A stretch of 23,916 nucleotides of DNA from Micromonosporaceae bacterium (GCA_003543035.1 DPJL01000360.1:1-23916); one strand, 5' to 3'; positions 13,661 to 21,649 are shown, counted from the first letter of the stretch. Numbers and translations: made by a program. The notes: a model not told the origin generated them from the sequence alone.

Positions 13661-15736
13661 ATGACAACCGATAGGAACGATCCTGTCGACTGGGACGCCT
13701 ACGAAAGCGAACTGTCCAACCCGGACACCGCCGCACCAGTACTTGTGGACTCCACCCCGGACCTACCGTTCACCGCAGGCCCACGCAGCGAATCCCGAAA
13801 GCCCGTCCTGCCGGGTTGGCTCAAGTCTGCGCGCACGTTCAAGGACACCGCGAAGTGGGCCGCCGGGTACGCCTGGCACACGTTCGCCTTTCACCTGGTC
13901 CGCACTCCGGTGTATAGCGGCAAGCTGCTGGTGCGGTCGCCGGTCGGGTTGTTCCGGCTGGTGCGTGGCGGTTTCCGGTGGGGGTTCGACATGGAAGGCG
14001 AACCAGTGCGGAAGGCTGCCGTGCGCCGGGAGGACGCGGCCGAGTATCTGAAGCTATCGGCGCAGCGTGACAACCGAGTCCGGCTCCGCGTATTTCTTGC
14101 CATGTTGGGCCTGGTGACGTGCTGCTGTGTGAGCTGGTGGGTGCTGACAATCCCAGCGTGGCAACGCTTCGCGCTCCTTGGCCTGGCCATGATCGGGTTG
14201 GGTTTGCTTGGTGCACCAGCGGATCGGCCGTTGTTGTCACGTGCGGTGGTGACTGCGCGGGTGGCGAAGCTGACCTCTGATGTGGTGGTCCGCGCGCTGG
14301 GTGTGCTCGGCCTGGCCGGGGTCAACCAGGCGTTGGCCAAGAACGGCAACGCGGTCGGTTTCGCCGCACCGATCACCCGTGACGGGCCGGGCTGGCGGGC
14401 CGACATCGACCTGCCCGCTGGAGTGACGGCCGGTGAGGTGATCGACCGGCGCGACAAGCTCGCCTCCGGATTGGGTCGCCCTCTGGGCTGCGTCTGGCCA
14501 GAAGCCGCACACGACATCCACCCGGGACGCCTCGTCCTGTGGGTGGGAGATCAGGACATGGCTTCGGCCAAACAACCCGCCTGGCCGTTGGCCCGCAACG
14601 GTTCCGTTGACTTGTTCAAGGCGTTTCCGTTCGGCACCGACCCACGCGGCCGCACCGTCAACCTGGAGCTGATGTACACCAACCTGTTGATCGGCTCCAT
14701 TCCTGGCATGGGTAAGACGTTCTCGCTTCGCCTGCCGCTGCTCGCGGCAGCGTTGGATCCACGTGCTGAGCTGTGGGTGTACGAGCTCAAGGGCACCGGC
14801 GATTTGGAGTCGCTGTCGAAGGTGGCCACCCGTTACGCGTCTGGCGCCGATGACGACACCGCCGAGGCCGCCCTGCTGGCGCTGCGGGACCTACGGAAGG
14901 AGTGCGCACGCCGTGCCGAGGTCATCAAAGGCCTGCCCAAGACGGTGTGCCCGGAAAACAAGGTCACCCCGGAGCTGGCCAAACAGAAGACGCTCGGCCT
15001 GCATCCGCTGGTAGTGGCGGTTGACGAGTGCCAGGAACTGTTCAGCCACAACGAGTTTGGCAAGGAGGCCGGGGAAACAGCGGAGCGAATCATCAAACTC
15101 GGCCGTGCCCTGGGCGTTGATCTGCTTCTCGCGACACAACGCCCAGATGCCAAGTCGCTGCCTACCGGCATCACCGCCAACGTGGGTACCCGCCTGTGTT
15201 TGCGGGTGATGGGGCAGATGGAAAACGACATGATCCTGGGCACCTCGATGTACCGCAACGGCGTCCGCGCCACGATGTTCACCAAGCGAGACAAAGGTGT
15301 CAGCTACCTCGTCGGAGCGGCCGACGAGCCCCAGATCGTCAAAGCGTTCTACGTCGACGGACCCACCGCCGACAAAATCTGTGACCGTGCCCGCGCGGTA
15401 CGTGAAGCAGTGGGAACCCTTACCGGCCAAGCCATCGGCCAAACCACTCCGGCACGCCGGGCGGAGACGCTGCTCGACGACATCGCGACTGTGACACCGG
15501 CTGGTGAGCCTCGGATCTGGTCCGAGACGGTGGTCGAACGGCTGGCCATCCTGCGACCGGACCAGTACGAGGCATGGACACCCGAACAGCTCGCCTCCGC
15601 GCTGAAGCCGTATGGCGTTGACACACAACAGATCGGCCGCCGGGTGGACGGCAAGACCGTCAACCGGCGCGGCATCAACCGCACCGACATCCTCAATGCC
15701 ATCACCCTGCGTGATCGCCGGAGGCGGCCTGACTAA
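13661..15736 (+). CDS. traB: TraB/FtsK-type conjugative DNA translocase
   Basis: A 691-residue protein. Two membrane segments at about 144-187 anchor an ATPase domain: Walker A GSIPGMGKT (345-353), Walker B HPLVVAVDECQELF (448-461), then LLATQRPDAKSLP (about 489-501), the usual FtsK/SpoIIIE motif III. The C-terminal 60 residues (LRPDQYEAWTPEQLA, then RGINRTDILNAI) resemble the winged-helix gamma-like domain by which Streptomyces TraB binds its clt repeats. Such proteins form hexameric pores that move double-stranded plasmid DNA between mycelial cells. The ATG at 13661 is chosen for its AGAGGAGAG ribosome binding site; an earlier in-frame start at 13622 lacks one. A GCTAGC repeat cluster lies 12 bp after the stop. 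Confidence 0.93.
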   Translation: MTTDRNDPVDWDAYESELSNPDTAAPVLVDSTPDLPFTAGPRSESRKPVLPGWLKSARTFKDTAKWAAGYAWHTFAFHLVRTPVYSGKLLVRSPVGLFRLVRGGFRWGFDMEGEPVRKAAVRREDAAEYLKLSAQRDNRVRLRVFLAMLGLVTCCCVSWWVLTIPAWQRFALLGLAMIGLGLLGAPADRPLLSRAVVTARVAKLTSDVVVRALGVLGLAGVNQALAKNGNAVGFAAPITRDGPGWRADIDLPAGVTAGEVIDRRDKLASGLGRPLGCVWPEAAHDIHPGRLVLWVGDQDMASAKQPAWPLARNGSVDLFKAFPFGTDPRGRTVNLELMYTNLLIGSIPGMGKTFSLRLPLLAAALDPRAELWVYELKGTGDLESLSKVATRYASGADDDTAEAALLALRDLRKECARRAEVIKGLPKTVCPENKVTPELAKQKTLGLHPLVVAVDECQELFSHNEFGKEAGETAERIIKLGRALGVDLLLATQRPDAKSLPTGITANVGTRLCLRVMGQMENDMILGTSMYRNGVRATMFTKRDKGVSYLVGAADEPQIVKAFYVDGPTADKICDRARAVREAVGTLTGQAIGQTTPARRAETLLDDIATVTPAGEPRIWSETVVERLAILRPDQYEAWTPEQLASALKPYGVDTQQIGRRVDGKTVNRRGINRTDILNAITLRDRRRRPD

Positions 15737-15747
15737 CCCGCCCGATA

Positions 15748-15836
15748 GTGCTAGCGCTAGCACCACGATCCGCTAGCGCTAGCACCCCTGATAGCACCAA
15801 AACATAAGCCCTGCCAGGACGCTAGCCCGCTAGCGG
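15748..15836. repeat. GCTAGC palindrome cluster, candidate conjugal transfer locus (clt)
   Basis: GTGCTAGCGCTAGCAC (15748-15763) is a perfect 16-bp palindrome. GCTAGCGCTAGCAC recurs at 15772-15785, exactly 22 bp later. Further copies are GCTAGC (15821-15826) and the palindrome CCGCTAGCGG (15827-15836). Altogether GCTAGC occurs six times in 85 bp. Streptomyces plasmid clt loci lie beside traB and consist of short repeats bound by TraB, which makes this the best clt candidate in the element. Confidence 0.65.
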
Positions 15837-15877
15837 CCCTCCCCTCACACACCCCAAAACAGGTTCAGGAGACCACT

Positions 15878-16135
15878 GTGGACACGCTCATCGCCTCCGC
15901 TATCTGCCCGATCATCGCCCTCGCGTTCATCACGTTCGGTTACTGGAGCTGGTGCCAGATCCGGCCGTTCAAACCCTGCCGTAAGTGCCGTGGCGCCGGT
16001 GTCAAACGGCTCATGCTGCGCCGCACCCGCCGCTGCACCCGGTGCCAAGGAACCGGCTACGTCATCCGGCTTGGCCCGAAGATGGCGAACCACCTACGAC
16101 GGTTCGCCCGTGAGCTCGATCGGGGCCGCAAATGA
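15878..16135 (+). CDS. Small membrane protein with DnaJ-type zinc motif
   Basis: An 85-residue protein. Residues 5-27 are a membrane segment (ASAICPIIALAFITFGYWSW). Then come CRKCRGAG and CTRCQGTG, two CxxCxGxG motifs like the zinc centres of DnaJ. The basic C-terminus would face the cytosol. Proteins of this kind are frequent in AICEs between traB and the replication genes; their function is not known. The GTG start at 15878 has AGGAG 7 nt upstream. Its stop overlaps the next ATG. Confidence 0.7.
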   Translation: MDTLIASAICPIIALAFITFGYWSWCQIRPFKPCRKCRGAGVKRLMLRRTRRCTRCQGTGYVIRLGPKMANHLRRFARELDRGRK

Positions 16136-16455
16136 ACGCCCTTCGCTGCCCCGACTGGTGTGGAAGCGGGCACCACTGCACCGCGCTGAGCTCACCGGCT
16201 GGAGAACACTCCAGCTACCCCGAGATCTGGCGTACGGACCGGGGACGGCTGATCGCCACCCGCCACCGCGACGCCCACACCGGCGCCGACTGGATCGAGC
16301 TGCGCTCTGTCGTTGCGCTCGACCCTGCCGAGGAGGTCGCCCAGGCCCAAGCCCGGCATCTGATCGCCGTTTCGTATCTCGTGCTCGACCGCGCATTCAG
16401 CGCCAGTCCACAGCCAGAACCTAAGTCGAACAAGCAGAAGGGACACCTGCGGTGA
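16132..16455 (+). CDS. DUF6907-like protein
   Basis: A 107-residue protein beginning MNALRCPDWCGSGHHCTAL, with a Cys/His-rich start, then SYPEIWRTDRGRLIAT and an acidic helix (LDPAEEVAQAQARHLIAV). This resembles DUF6907 proteins common in actinobacterial plasmids and integrative elements, where CPxWC..HH opens the domain. Function unknown; the Cys/His cluster could bind zinc. It overlaps its neighbours on both sides (ATGA and GTGA). Confidence 0.6.
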   Translation: MNALRCPDWCGSGHHCTALSSPAGEHSSYPEIWRTDRGRLIATRHRDAHTGADWIELRSVVALDPAEEVAQAQARHLIAVSYLVLDRAFSASPQPEPKSNKQKGHLR

Positions 16456-17330
16456 CTCAAACCCTTGAGGCGGCTGCGCTTCGCTACGCCGCCAACGGCC
16501 TGCCGGTCTTCATCCTGGGCCGCAGCAAGCGGCCGGTAGCCAACTGCCCGGCCTGTGCTCTCGACGATCCAGGTCACGAATCGCAGACTTGCGCGTGCCT
16601 GACCTGCCACGGTCTGTACGCCGCAACCGTTGACCCGCAGCGCATCGCGGCAATGTTCAGGGTAGTGCCAGGTGGCCTACTGGCCATCCGCACGGGCAAT
16701 GCCTCGCGACTCGTGGTGATCGACGTCGATCCCGCTCACGGCGGGCTGGACTCACTGTCCGCGTTGGTGGGAAGGCGGCTCGCACCGCCCACCGCCCACG
16801 TGCGGACCGGCTCGGGTGGGCTGCATCTGTACTACCGGCACCCAGGCGGAAACCTGCCGTGCAGCCAAGGACGCCTCGGGCCGGGTATCGATGTCCGCGG
16901 GGACGGCGGTTACGTCGTCGCGCCGCCCTCCATTCACCCCACCACCGGCAAGCCCTACCGCTGGATCGGCACGTCGCGAGTGGCTGAGATGCCCCCCACA
17001 CTGACGTTCGCGTGTCTGCCAGCCCCGCGGCCGCCAAAGATGTGGCCCCCGGGATCACCAGCCCACACCCGGCCGGCGAGGGGCATCACAGCACCCGACC
17101 GGCTACTCGCCGCGCTCCTGGACACCGTGCGACGCGCCCCAGTCGGCACCCGCCGCACAACCCTCTACGGAGCCGCGCGAGGTGTGGCCCGCATGGTCGC
17201 CGCCGGAGCCATAAGCCGCGCCGATGCATTGGCTGCGCTCAGCGAAGCGGGCCGCGGTGCCGAACAAACCGAACGAGATATCGCCGCCGCGATCCGGGGC
17301 GGCTTCCACGGCGAAGGAGTGAACCTGTGA
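16452..17330 (+). CDS. Bifunctional primase/polymerase (PrimPol, AEP superfamily)
   Basis: A 292-residue protein with the AEP core: VVIDVDP with Asp91 and Asp93 (metal-binding DxD), SGGLHLYY with His125 (sxH motif), and GIDVRGDGGYVVAPPS (145-160). An extra Cys-rich insertion near residues 32-53 (CPAC, then CACLTC) may bind zinc. Such proteins prime and extend DNA during autonomous replication of the excised element. The C-terminal 75 residues form a helical domain (primase C-terminal-like). The GTG start overlaps the previous gene, and the stop overlaps the Rep gene start as GTGA, indicating one replication operon. Confidence 0.9.
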   Translation: MTQTLEAAALRYAANGLPVFILGRSKRPVANCPACALDDPGHESQTCACLTCHGLYAATVDPQRIAAMFRVVPGGLLAIRTGNASRLVVIDVDPAHGGLDSLSALVGRRLAPPTAHVRTGSGGLHLYYRHPGGNLPCSQGRLGPGIDVRGDGGYVVAPPSIHPTTGKPYRWIGTSRVAEMPPTLTFACLPAPRPPKMWPPGSPAHTRPARGITAPDRLLAALLDTVRRAPVGTRRTTLYGAARGVARMVAAGAISRADALAALSEAGRGAEQTERDIAAAIRGGFHGEGVNL

Positions 17331-18586
17331 CCATCGACGGAGCCGCCGTTCTCGACCGTCTGCACACAGCAATCACCCGCTACGTGATCCTTCCCTCGCC
17401 CGAGGCAACCGATGCCGTCGTGCTCTGGATCGCGGCCAGCCACGCTCAAACCGCATGGGCTCACGCGCCACGCCTTGTGATTCGGGCGCCTGAAAAGCGT
17501 TGCGGCAAAAGCCGTTTGCTCGACCTCGTCGAAGGCACCTGCCACGCACCGCTGATCACCGTGAACGCCAGCCCAGCAGCCGTGTACAGGGCAATCGGCT
17601 CTGATGCTCCGCCAACATTGCTCGTCGACGAGGCGGACACCATCTTCGGGGCGAGCACCGCCGCCTCCAATGAGGACCTCCGTGGCCTGCTCAATGCTGG
17701 CCACCAACGAAACCGGCCCGCGATTCGGTACGACGCAACCACACAGCGCGTCGAGAAGATCCCGACTTTCGCTATGGCTGCTTTGGCCGGCATCGGAGCC
17801 ATGCCCGACACCATCGAGGATCGTGCAGTGGTGGTGCGGATGCGCCGCCGGAAGCCGGGTGAAAGTGTTGCACCGTATCGGCATCGCCGGGACCGGCCGA
17901 TCCTGGCAGCGATCGCGGCAGAGCTCGCCGAGTGGCTGGAAGCCCACCTTCGGGATTTGGAGCGCGCAGAACCAGTGATGCCGTTGGAGGATCGTGCCGC
18001 TGACACGTGGGAGCCTCTGATCGCGGTGGCAGATCTCGCGGCCAACCGGTGGCCCGAGCGAGCTCGGCATGCCGCATTGGCACTAACTGCTGAGCGTGAC
18101 GGGGCCACGGTTGCCTCAGACCGGATCAGGCTGCTCACGGACTGCCGCACGGCTTTCCGCGACGACGAAGCGCTTCCCACATCAATCCTGATCGAGCGGT
18201 TGAAAGCCGAGCCCGAAAGTCCTTGGCCTGACTACGGAAACACCGGTCTCACACCGATGAGGCTCGGCGCACTTCTTCGGGAGTACGAGATCCGATCGGC
18301 AACGATCAGATTCGCACCGCCAACCGGGCAGGCGAAGGGGTACACAAGATCATCATTTGAAGACGCCTGGAGCCGGTACTGCCCGTCCGGCGCACCACCG
18401 GGGCACCCCGAGTCGTCCCAGCCGTACCAGCCGTCCCAAGCCAGGCCAGGCCCGGGACGGCTTGAGACCTGGGACGGCTTGAGCCGTACCACAAATAGAG
18501 CCGTCCCAGGCCTGAACAGCACGGGTACGGCTGGTACGGCTGGGACGGGCAACCCTCGGCTCTTCGTCGTGGAGGGCGCTGCGTGA
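17327..18586 (+). CDS. DUF3631 replication ATPase (Rep)
   Basis: A 419-residue protein with a P-loop-type core: APEKRCGKSRLLDL (Walker A-like, 54-67) and TLLVDEADTIF (Walker B, 97-107), followed by the DUF3631 region (about 170-370; PLEDRAADTWEPLIAVAD, then RLGALLREYEI). Proteins of this kind partner PrimPol proteins in AICEs and act as the replicative helicase/initiator. The last 55 residues are Pro/Ser/Gly/Thr-rich and are encoded by a 140-bp inverted repeat (18411-18550), so their sequence is probably shaped by DNA function. The GTG start at 17327 overlaps the PrimPol stop; a longer frame to 17012 is a shadow of PrimPol. Confidence 0.85.
   Translation: MTIDGAAVLDRLHTAITRYVILPSPEATDAVVLWIAASHAQTAWAHAPRLVIRAPEKRCGKSRLLDLVEGTCHAPLITVNASPAAVYRAIGSDAPPTLLVDEADTIFGASTAASNEDLRGLLNAGHQRNRPAIRYDATTQRVEKIPTFAMAALAGIGAMPDTIEDRAVVVRMRRRKPGESVAPYRHRRDRPILAAIAAELAEWLEAHLRDLERAEPVMPLEDRAADTWEPLIAVADLAANRWPERARHAALALTAERDGATVASDRIRLLTDCRTAFRDDEALPTSILIERLKAEPESPWPDYGNTGLTPMRLGALLREYEIRSATIRFAPPTGQAKGYTRSSFEDAWSRYCPSGAPPGHPESSQPYQPSQARPGPGRLETWDGLSRTTNRAVPGLNSTGTAGTAGTGNPRLFVVEGAA
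18411..18550. repeat. 140-bp register-perfect inverted repeat of ten 9-bp units, candidate origin
   Basis: The unit is AGCCGT(A/C)CC or its reverse complement. Copies lie at 18411 (variant), 18420, 18429, 18454, 18471, 18482, 18499, 18524, 18533 and 18542 (variant). Their centres are mirror-symmetric around 18480.5. Folding 18411-18480 onto 18481-18550 without gaps gives 50 of 70 complementary positions, including 21 consecutive base pairs (18414-18434 with 18527-18547). It lies within the 3' end of the rep gene, a usual place for iteron or initiator sites. Confidence 0.8.
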
Positions 18587-18639
18587 GCGATCCAACCTCG
18601 ACAGTGGACCTCAAGGAACAGCCAGTCAGACAAACCAGA

Positions 18640-18674
18640 GGCCCCGACGAAAGCCTGCAAGCAGCGTCGAGGCC
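18640..18674 (+). promoter_or_regulatory. GGCCCCGACG leader hairpin upstream of xis
   Basis: GGCCCCGACG (18640-18649) pairs with CGTCGAGGCC (18665-18674) at 9 of 10 positions around a 15-nt loop. It lies 46 nt before the excisionase ATG and recalls the hairpin at 11226-11255. It could control excisionase expression, which would set the balance between integration and excision. Confidence 0.5.
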
Positions 18675-18720
18675 CCGACCCCCTATCACCCTTCGCGGAG
18701 CAAAAAGGAGCACGACCATC

Positions 18721-18942
18721 ATGACTGCGCCATCGACCCCGGCGATAGTGCCACCAAGGCAACCACTCGAAAGGAAGAGCGTCCGCCCCGCTGAAGCTGC
18801 GGATCTGCTTGGTATCTGTCGGGACACCGTCTACGTGCTCATGCGCGCTGGCCGCCTTCGGTCGATCAAAGCAGGCCGGGCTCGCCTCATCCCAGTCGCC
18901 GCCATTGAGGAGTTCCTCACTACCGAGGAGGTGGTGGCATGA
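18721..18942 (+). CDS. xis: Excisionase (AlpA/MerR-type HTH, HTH_17)
   Basis: A 73-residue protein. RKSVRPAEAADLLGICRDTVY is the first HTH helix pair; LMRAGRLRSIKAGRARLIP forms the recognition turn and wing; AIEEFL closes the domain. This is the standard layout of small excisionases encoded just before AICE integrases. The ATG at 18721 has AAAAAGGAG about 11 nt upstream. An in-frame GTG at 18583, overlapping the rep stop, would add 46 low-complexity residues that run through a hairpin, so it is less likely. Its stop overlaps the integrase ATG (ATGA). Confidence 0.85.
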   Translation: MTAPSTPAIVPPRQPLERKSVRPAEAADLLGICRDTVYVLMRAGRLRSIKAGRARLIPVAAIEEFLTTEEVVA

Positions 18943-20102
18943 CCAGCAAGAGCCGCCGCGGACACGGCGAGGGCTCGGTCTACGAGTTCAAGCCTGGCCT
19001 CTGGGCCGCCTCCGTTGATCTCGGATGGATCGACGGCAAGCGACGCCGGAAGGTCGGCTACGCGCCAACCGAGGCCGAAGCCATTAGGAAGCGGGACGAG
19101 TTGCGCCGGGCTCTCCAGCTCGGCGTTAACCTCGCCGCACCGCCGCGAACCGTTGGGGAATGGCTAGTGGAGTGGCTCGGCGACAAGGCCAACGAGGGGC
19201 GGACGAAACTCACAACGATAGCCAGATACCGCCAGGTCATTCAGGTACACCTCATCCCTCAGCTCGGCCGGAAAAAGCTCGACAAGCTCTCGCCACGGGA
19301 CGTTCAGCACATGGTGACCGCGCTCCGTGACCGGCTGTCAGCTGGCTCCGTGGTGAAAGTCCATGCCGTGCTCCGGGTCGCTTTGGGCGATGCCCAACGG
19401 CTGGACCTGGTGGAGCGCAACGTTGCCAAGTCGGCCAAGCTTCCCTCGATCGGCCGGTCAGAGCGGCGCGCGCTCGCGCCGGCCGAGGCGCGAAAGCTCC
19501 TCGCCGAGGTGGCAGGCAACCGGCTTGAAGCGTTCTTCGTGCTCGCTCTCACCACCGGCCTGCGGCGAGGCGAGCTCCTAGGCCTCCGCTGGTCCGACGT
19601 GGACAGTGACGCAAGGGTGCTCTTCGTTCGCCAGACCCTCCAGCGCGTCGGCGGGGAGCTCCAGATCGTCGCTCCAAAGACCCACCGTTCAACACGTGCG
19701 GTTCCGTTGGCACAGCTCGCATGTGATGCCCTCGCCCGACACCGCGAGCTCCAAGACAAGGAGAAGGTCGCCGTCGAGGAGCTGTGGCGTGACTCGGGCC
19801 TGGTGTTCGCGAACACCTTAGGCGGTCCGATGGAACCGCGGAACGTCAACCGGCGGTTTGAGCTGGTACGTAAGGCGGCAGGCCTGGAGTGGCTTCGGCT
19901 GCACGACCTCCGCCATGCGTTCGCCACATTCCTACTCCATGACGGGCAGGAGCTGCGAACCGTGATGGACCTACTTGGACACTCAACGATCCGGCTGACT
20001 GCGGACACGTACGGCCATGTTCTTCCGTCCAAGGCTCGAGATGCAGCGAAAGGCATTGATCGAATCATGGATGGGGACAAGAGCGAGGAAGAAGATCAGT
20101 AA
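18939..20102 (+). CDS. int: Tyrosine integrase of the AICE
   Basis: A complete 387-residue tyrosine recombinase. Residues 1-60 are the arm-binding region (GSVYEFKPGLWAASVDLGW), 72-160 the SAM-like core-binding domain, and 175-370 the catalytic domain: Arg209 in TGLRRGELLGL, Lys about 247, His322 and Arg325 in HDLRHAFAT, His348 in LLGHST, and Tyr358 in ADTYGHV. All catalytic residues are present. It should recombine attP with tRNA-Ala. The ATG at 18939 overlaps the excisionase stop. The gene ends EEEDQ-stop, a tail that recurs as relics at 6850 and 21657. One TTA codon (19818-19820) makes translation potentially bldA-dependent in species that use that tRNA as a switch. A relic of a related integrase lies at 6659-6868. 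Confidence 0.96.
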   Translation: MTSKSRRGHGEGSVYEFKPGLWAASVDLGWIDGKRRRKVGYAPTEAEAIRKRDELRRALQLGVNLAAPPRTVGEWLVEWLGDKANEGRTKLTTIARYRQVIQVHLIPQLGRKKLDKLSPRDVQHMVTALRDRLSAGSVVKVHAVLRVALGDAQRLDLVERNVAKSAKLPSIGRSERRALAPAEARKLLAEVAGNRLEAFFVLALTTGLRRGELLGLRWSDVDSDARVLFVRQTLQRVGGELQIVAPKTHRSTRAVPLAQLACDALARHRELQDKEKVAVEELWRDSGLVFANTLGGPMEPRNVNRRFELVRKAAGLEWLRLHDLRHAFATFLLHDGQELRTVMDLLGHSTIRLTADTYGHVLPSKARDAAKGIDRIMDGDKSEEEDQ

Positions 20103-21538
20103 GCGTTAGGCGCTTTCGGGTGGCCGTACTCTGGCCACCCGACGCCCTCGCGGACGACTGTCAGGGTTTCAGGATCAATCAAGCCCATTGACATCCGAAG
20201 CGCGGCCCGTTGCTGCTCATGCTGTAGGACGATGTCGAGCTGCTCGGTGAAGAATTTGGTTCCGTATGTACGGCGCGCAGGCGACGTGGCGAGGTGCAAG
20301 AACGCCGTGAGTAGCCGACGCACGTAACCACGCAGAACTGAATAGTTCTCCAGGCGGGCCTGATGCTTAGGCTTTAACGGCGCACCGTGCGCCACCCTGC
20401 TCCGAGTGTCATAGAACGCCCTCATGTCGGTAAAGATGGCAACGCGCTCCGAGTCGGTTGAACCTAGGAGAGCAGCTATGCGAAACGACAGCCTAAATAT
20501 GATCTCGTTTTCGGTGCCTAAAAGCGCTTCCGCTGCGGTAACAAGATCTACCAGGCGAGTGTCAGGCATCTCTGGGATTCTGTCGTAGCTCGAAAAGAAG
20601 GACCGCAGTGCGAGGTCAAGGTTGAAAGGACCCCGACCCTGCATGGCTCCTATAGCGGTCAACTGGCTATAGAGTGTCGCTACGTGCGCGACGTCCGAAG
20701 TAGACAGGAAATAGCCTGGTCCAGGCCAACGTGGGGAAGTGCCGTGCGCGGACGCACCGCCGCTTGACGAAAACCCGCTACCGGCTGGGCGGTTCGTGAA
20801 CACCCTTCCGATCATGGTGTCGCCCCCGATATGAACGTCGCCCTCTTTAGCAAGGCGAAGTGCGCGGAGCATGCGATGCGATTTGATGACCGGCTCGGTT
20901 GTACTGCTGAAATATAGATTTTCTGGTGACTTTGGCAGCTTGTCTTCAGCAACGAGGATGTATGTACTTGCGTAGCCAATTTCCTCGTAAAGCTTCTTGA
21001 CCTGGAAATCACTCCACCCATGTTCCTTGAATCCGTAAGTGGAACGATCATGGATTGACACGCCGTCAACGAGATCGGCTAACTGAACGTCGCTTACAAA
21101 ATTTTCCAGCTGGCAAACCGATAGGAAGCGCCAGTACGGAGTGCTCAGTTCGTCTACGAACGACGTCCAGGTCAGATCAAATGCGGCGATGTCGAACCTC
21201 GGTGCATGGTGCCGCTCAAGACAGTCATAGACAAACTGCAGGACTACTCGATGGGCATCTGAGGGCTGAGCAACCGCCACGAAGTCGGAAAAGGCCGCCA
21301 ACGACGCGACGGCTGGTGTGAACGACTCCAGAGCTACGACCTCGTCGTCTCGCGCAGGATGATAGTGGGCAGTGCGGTGTACACCGCACTCGATGTAACT
21401 GCGATCGTCATCCGCGCTGGTGATCGTCTGCCTAGCGAGCTCGCGTAGATGCCCCTTAAGCACATCTAGAGACGCTCCAAGATCGTCTTTGGGAACAGCT
21501 GGCCCGCTGTTTTCGTCACGCACGTGGTCAGTCTGCAT
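20096..21538 (-). CDS. ApeA-like HEPN-domain protein, probable anti-phage cargo
   Basis: A 480-residue protein. The N-terminal 300 residues are of the ApeA N-terminal type or unrecognised. The C-terminal region has LVDLVTAAEALLG (329-341), then FRLSFRIAALLG, and FYDTRSRVAHG (375-385). The last carries the RxxxxH catalytic motif of HEPN ribonucleases (Arg379, His384). ApeA-type HEPN proteins are known anti-phage factors. The gene is visibly more AT-rich than its neighbours, faces the integrase, and lies between int and the right att site, which suggests late acquisition. Its stop overlaps the int 3' end by 7 nt. The start is uncertain: ATG 21538 gives a normal N-terminus; a GTG at 21592 follows GGGAG with almost no spacer. 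Confidence 0.75.
   Translation of the reverse strand: MQTDHVRDENSGPAVPKDDLGASLDVLKGHLRELARQTITSADDDRSYIECGVHRTAHYHPARDDEVVALESFTPAVASLAAFSDFVAVAQPSDAHRVVLQFVYDCLERHHAPRFDIAAFDLTWTSFVDELSTPYWRFLSVCQLENFVSDVQLADLVDGVSIHDRSTYGFKEHGWSDFQVKKLYEEIGYASTYILVAEDKLPKSPENLYFSSTTEPVIKSHRMLRALRLAKEGDVHIGGDTMIGRVFTNRPAGSGFSSSGGASAHGTSPRWPGPGYFLSTSDVAHVATLYSQLTAIGAMQGRGPFNLDLALRSFFSSYDRIPEMPDTRLVDLVTAAEALLGTENEIIFRLSFRIAALLGSTDSERVAIFTDMRAFYDTRSRVAHGAPLKPKHQARLENYSVLRGYVRRLLTAFLHLATSPARRTYGTKFFTEQLDIVLQHEQQRAALRMSMGLIDPETLTVVREGVGWPEYGHPKAPNAY
20117..20141. terminator. Hairpin after int
   Basis: CGGGTGGCC (20117-20125) and GGCCACCCG (20133-20141) pair perfectly around a 7-nt loop, 15 nt after the integrase stop. 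It lies inside the last codons of the convergent HEPN gene, so it may end the int transcript. There is no T-tract, as is common in actinomycetes. Confidence 0.5.
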
Positions 21539-21649
21539 GACTCGCCGTCCGCGCCTGGGTTGCGGCGCTATCGCTAAGGAGCTGAGCGGCACCTCCCAGC
21601 GAGAGATACACGGCGCTGCGCGGGTCTGCCATGCTGGAAGGCCATTACC

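Noticed and set aside
15748..15836. CRISPR-like repeat array
   Set aside because: Repeats are short palindromes with irregular spacing and no spacers of constant length; no cas genes in the window.
18411..18550. Simple rho-independent terminator of rep
   Set aside because: The arms are 70 nt each with ordered 9-bp units and the coding frame continues through it; no T-tract follows.
18583..18720. GTG start giving a 119-residue excisionase
   Set aside because: The extension runs through the GGCCCCGACG hairpin and has no conserved features; the ATG at 18721 has its own AAGGAG. Kept as an alternative because the frame is open and overlaps the rep stop as GTGA.
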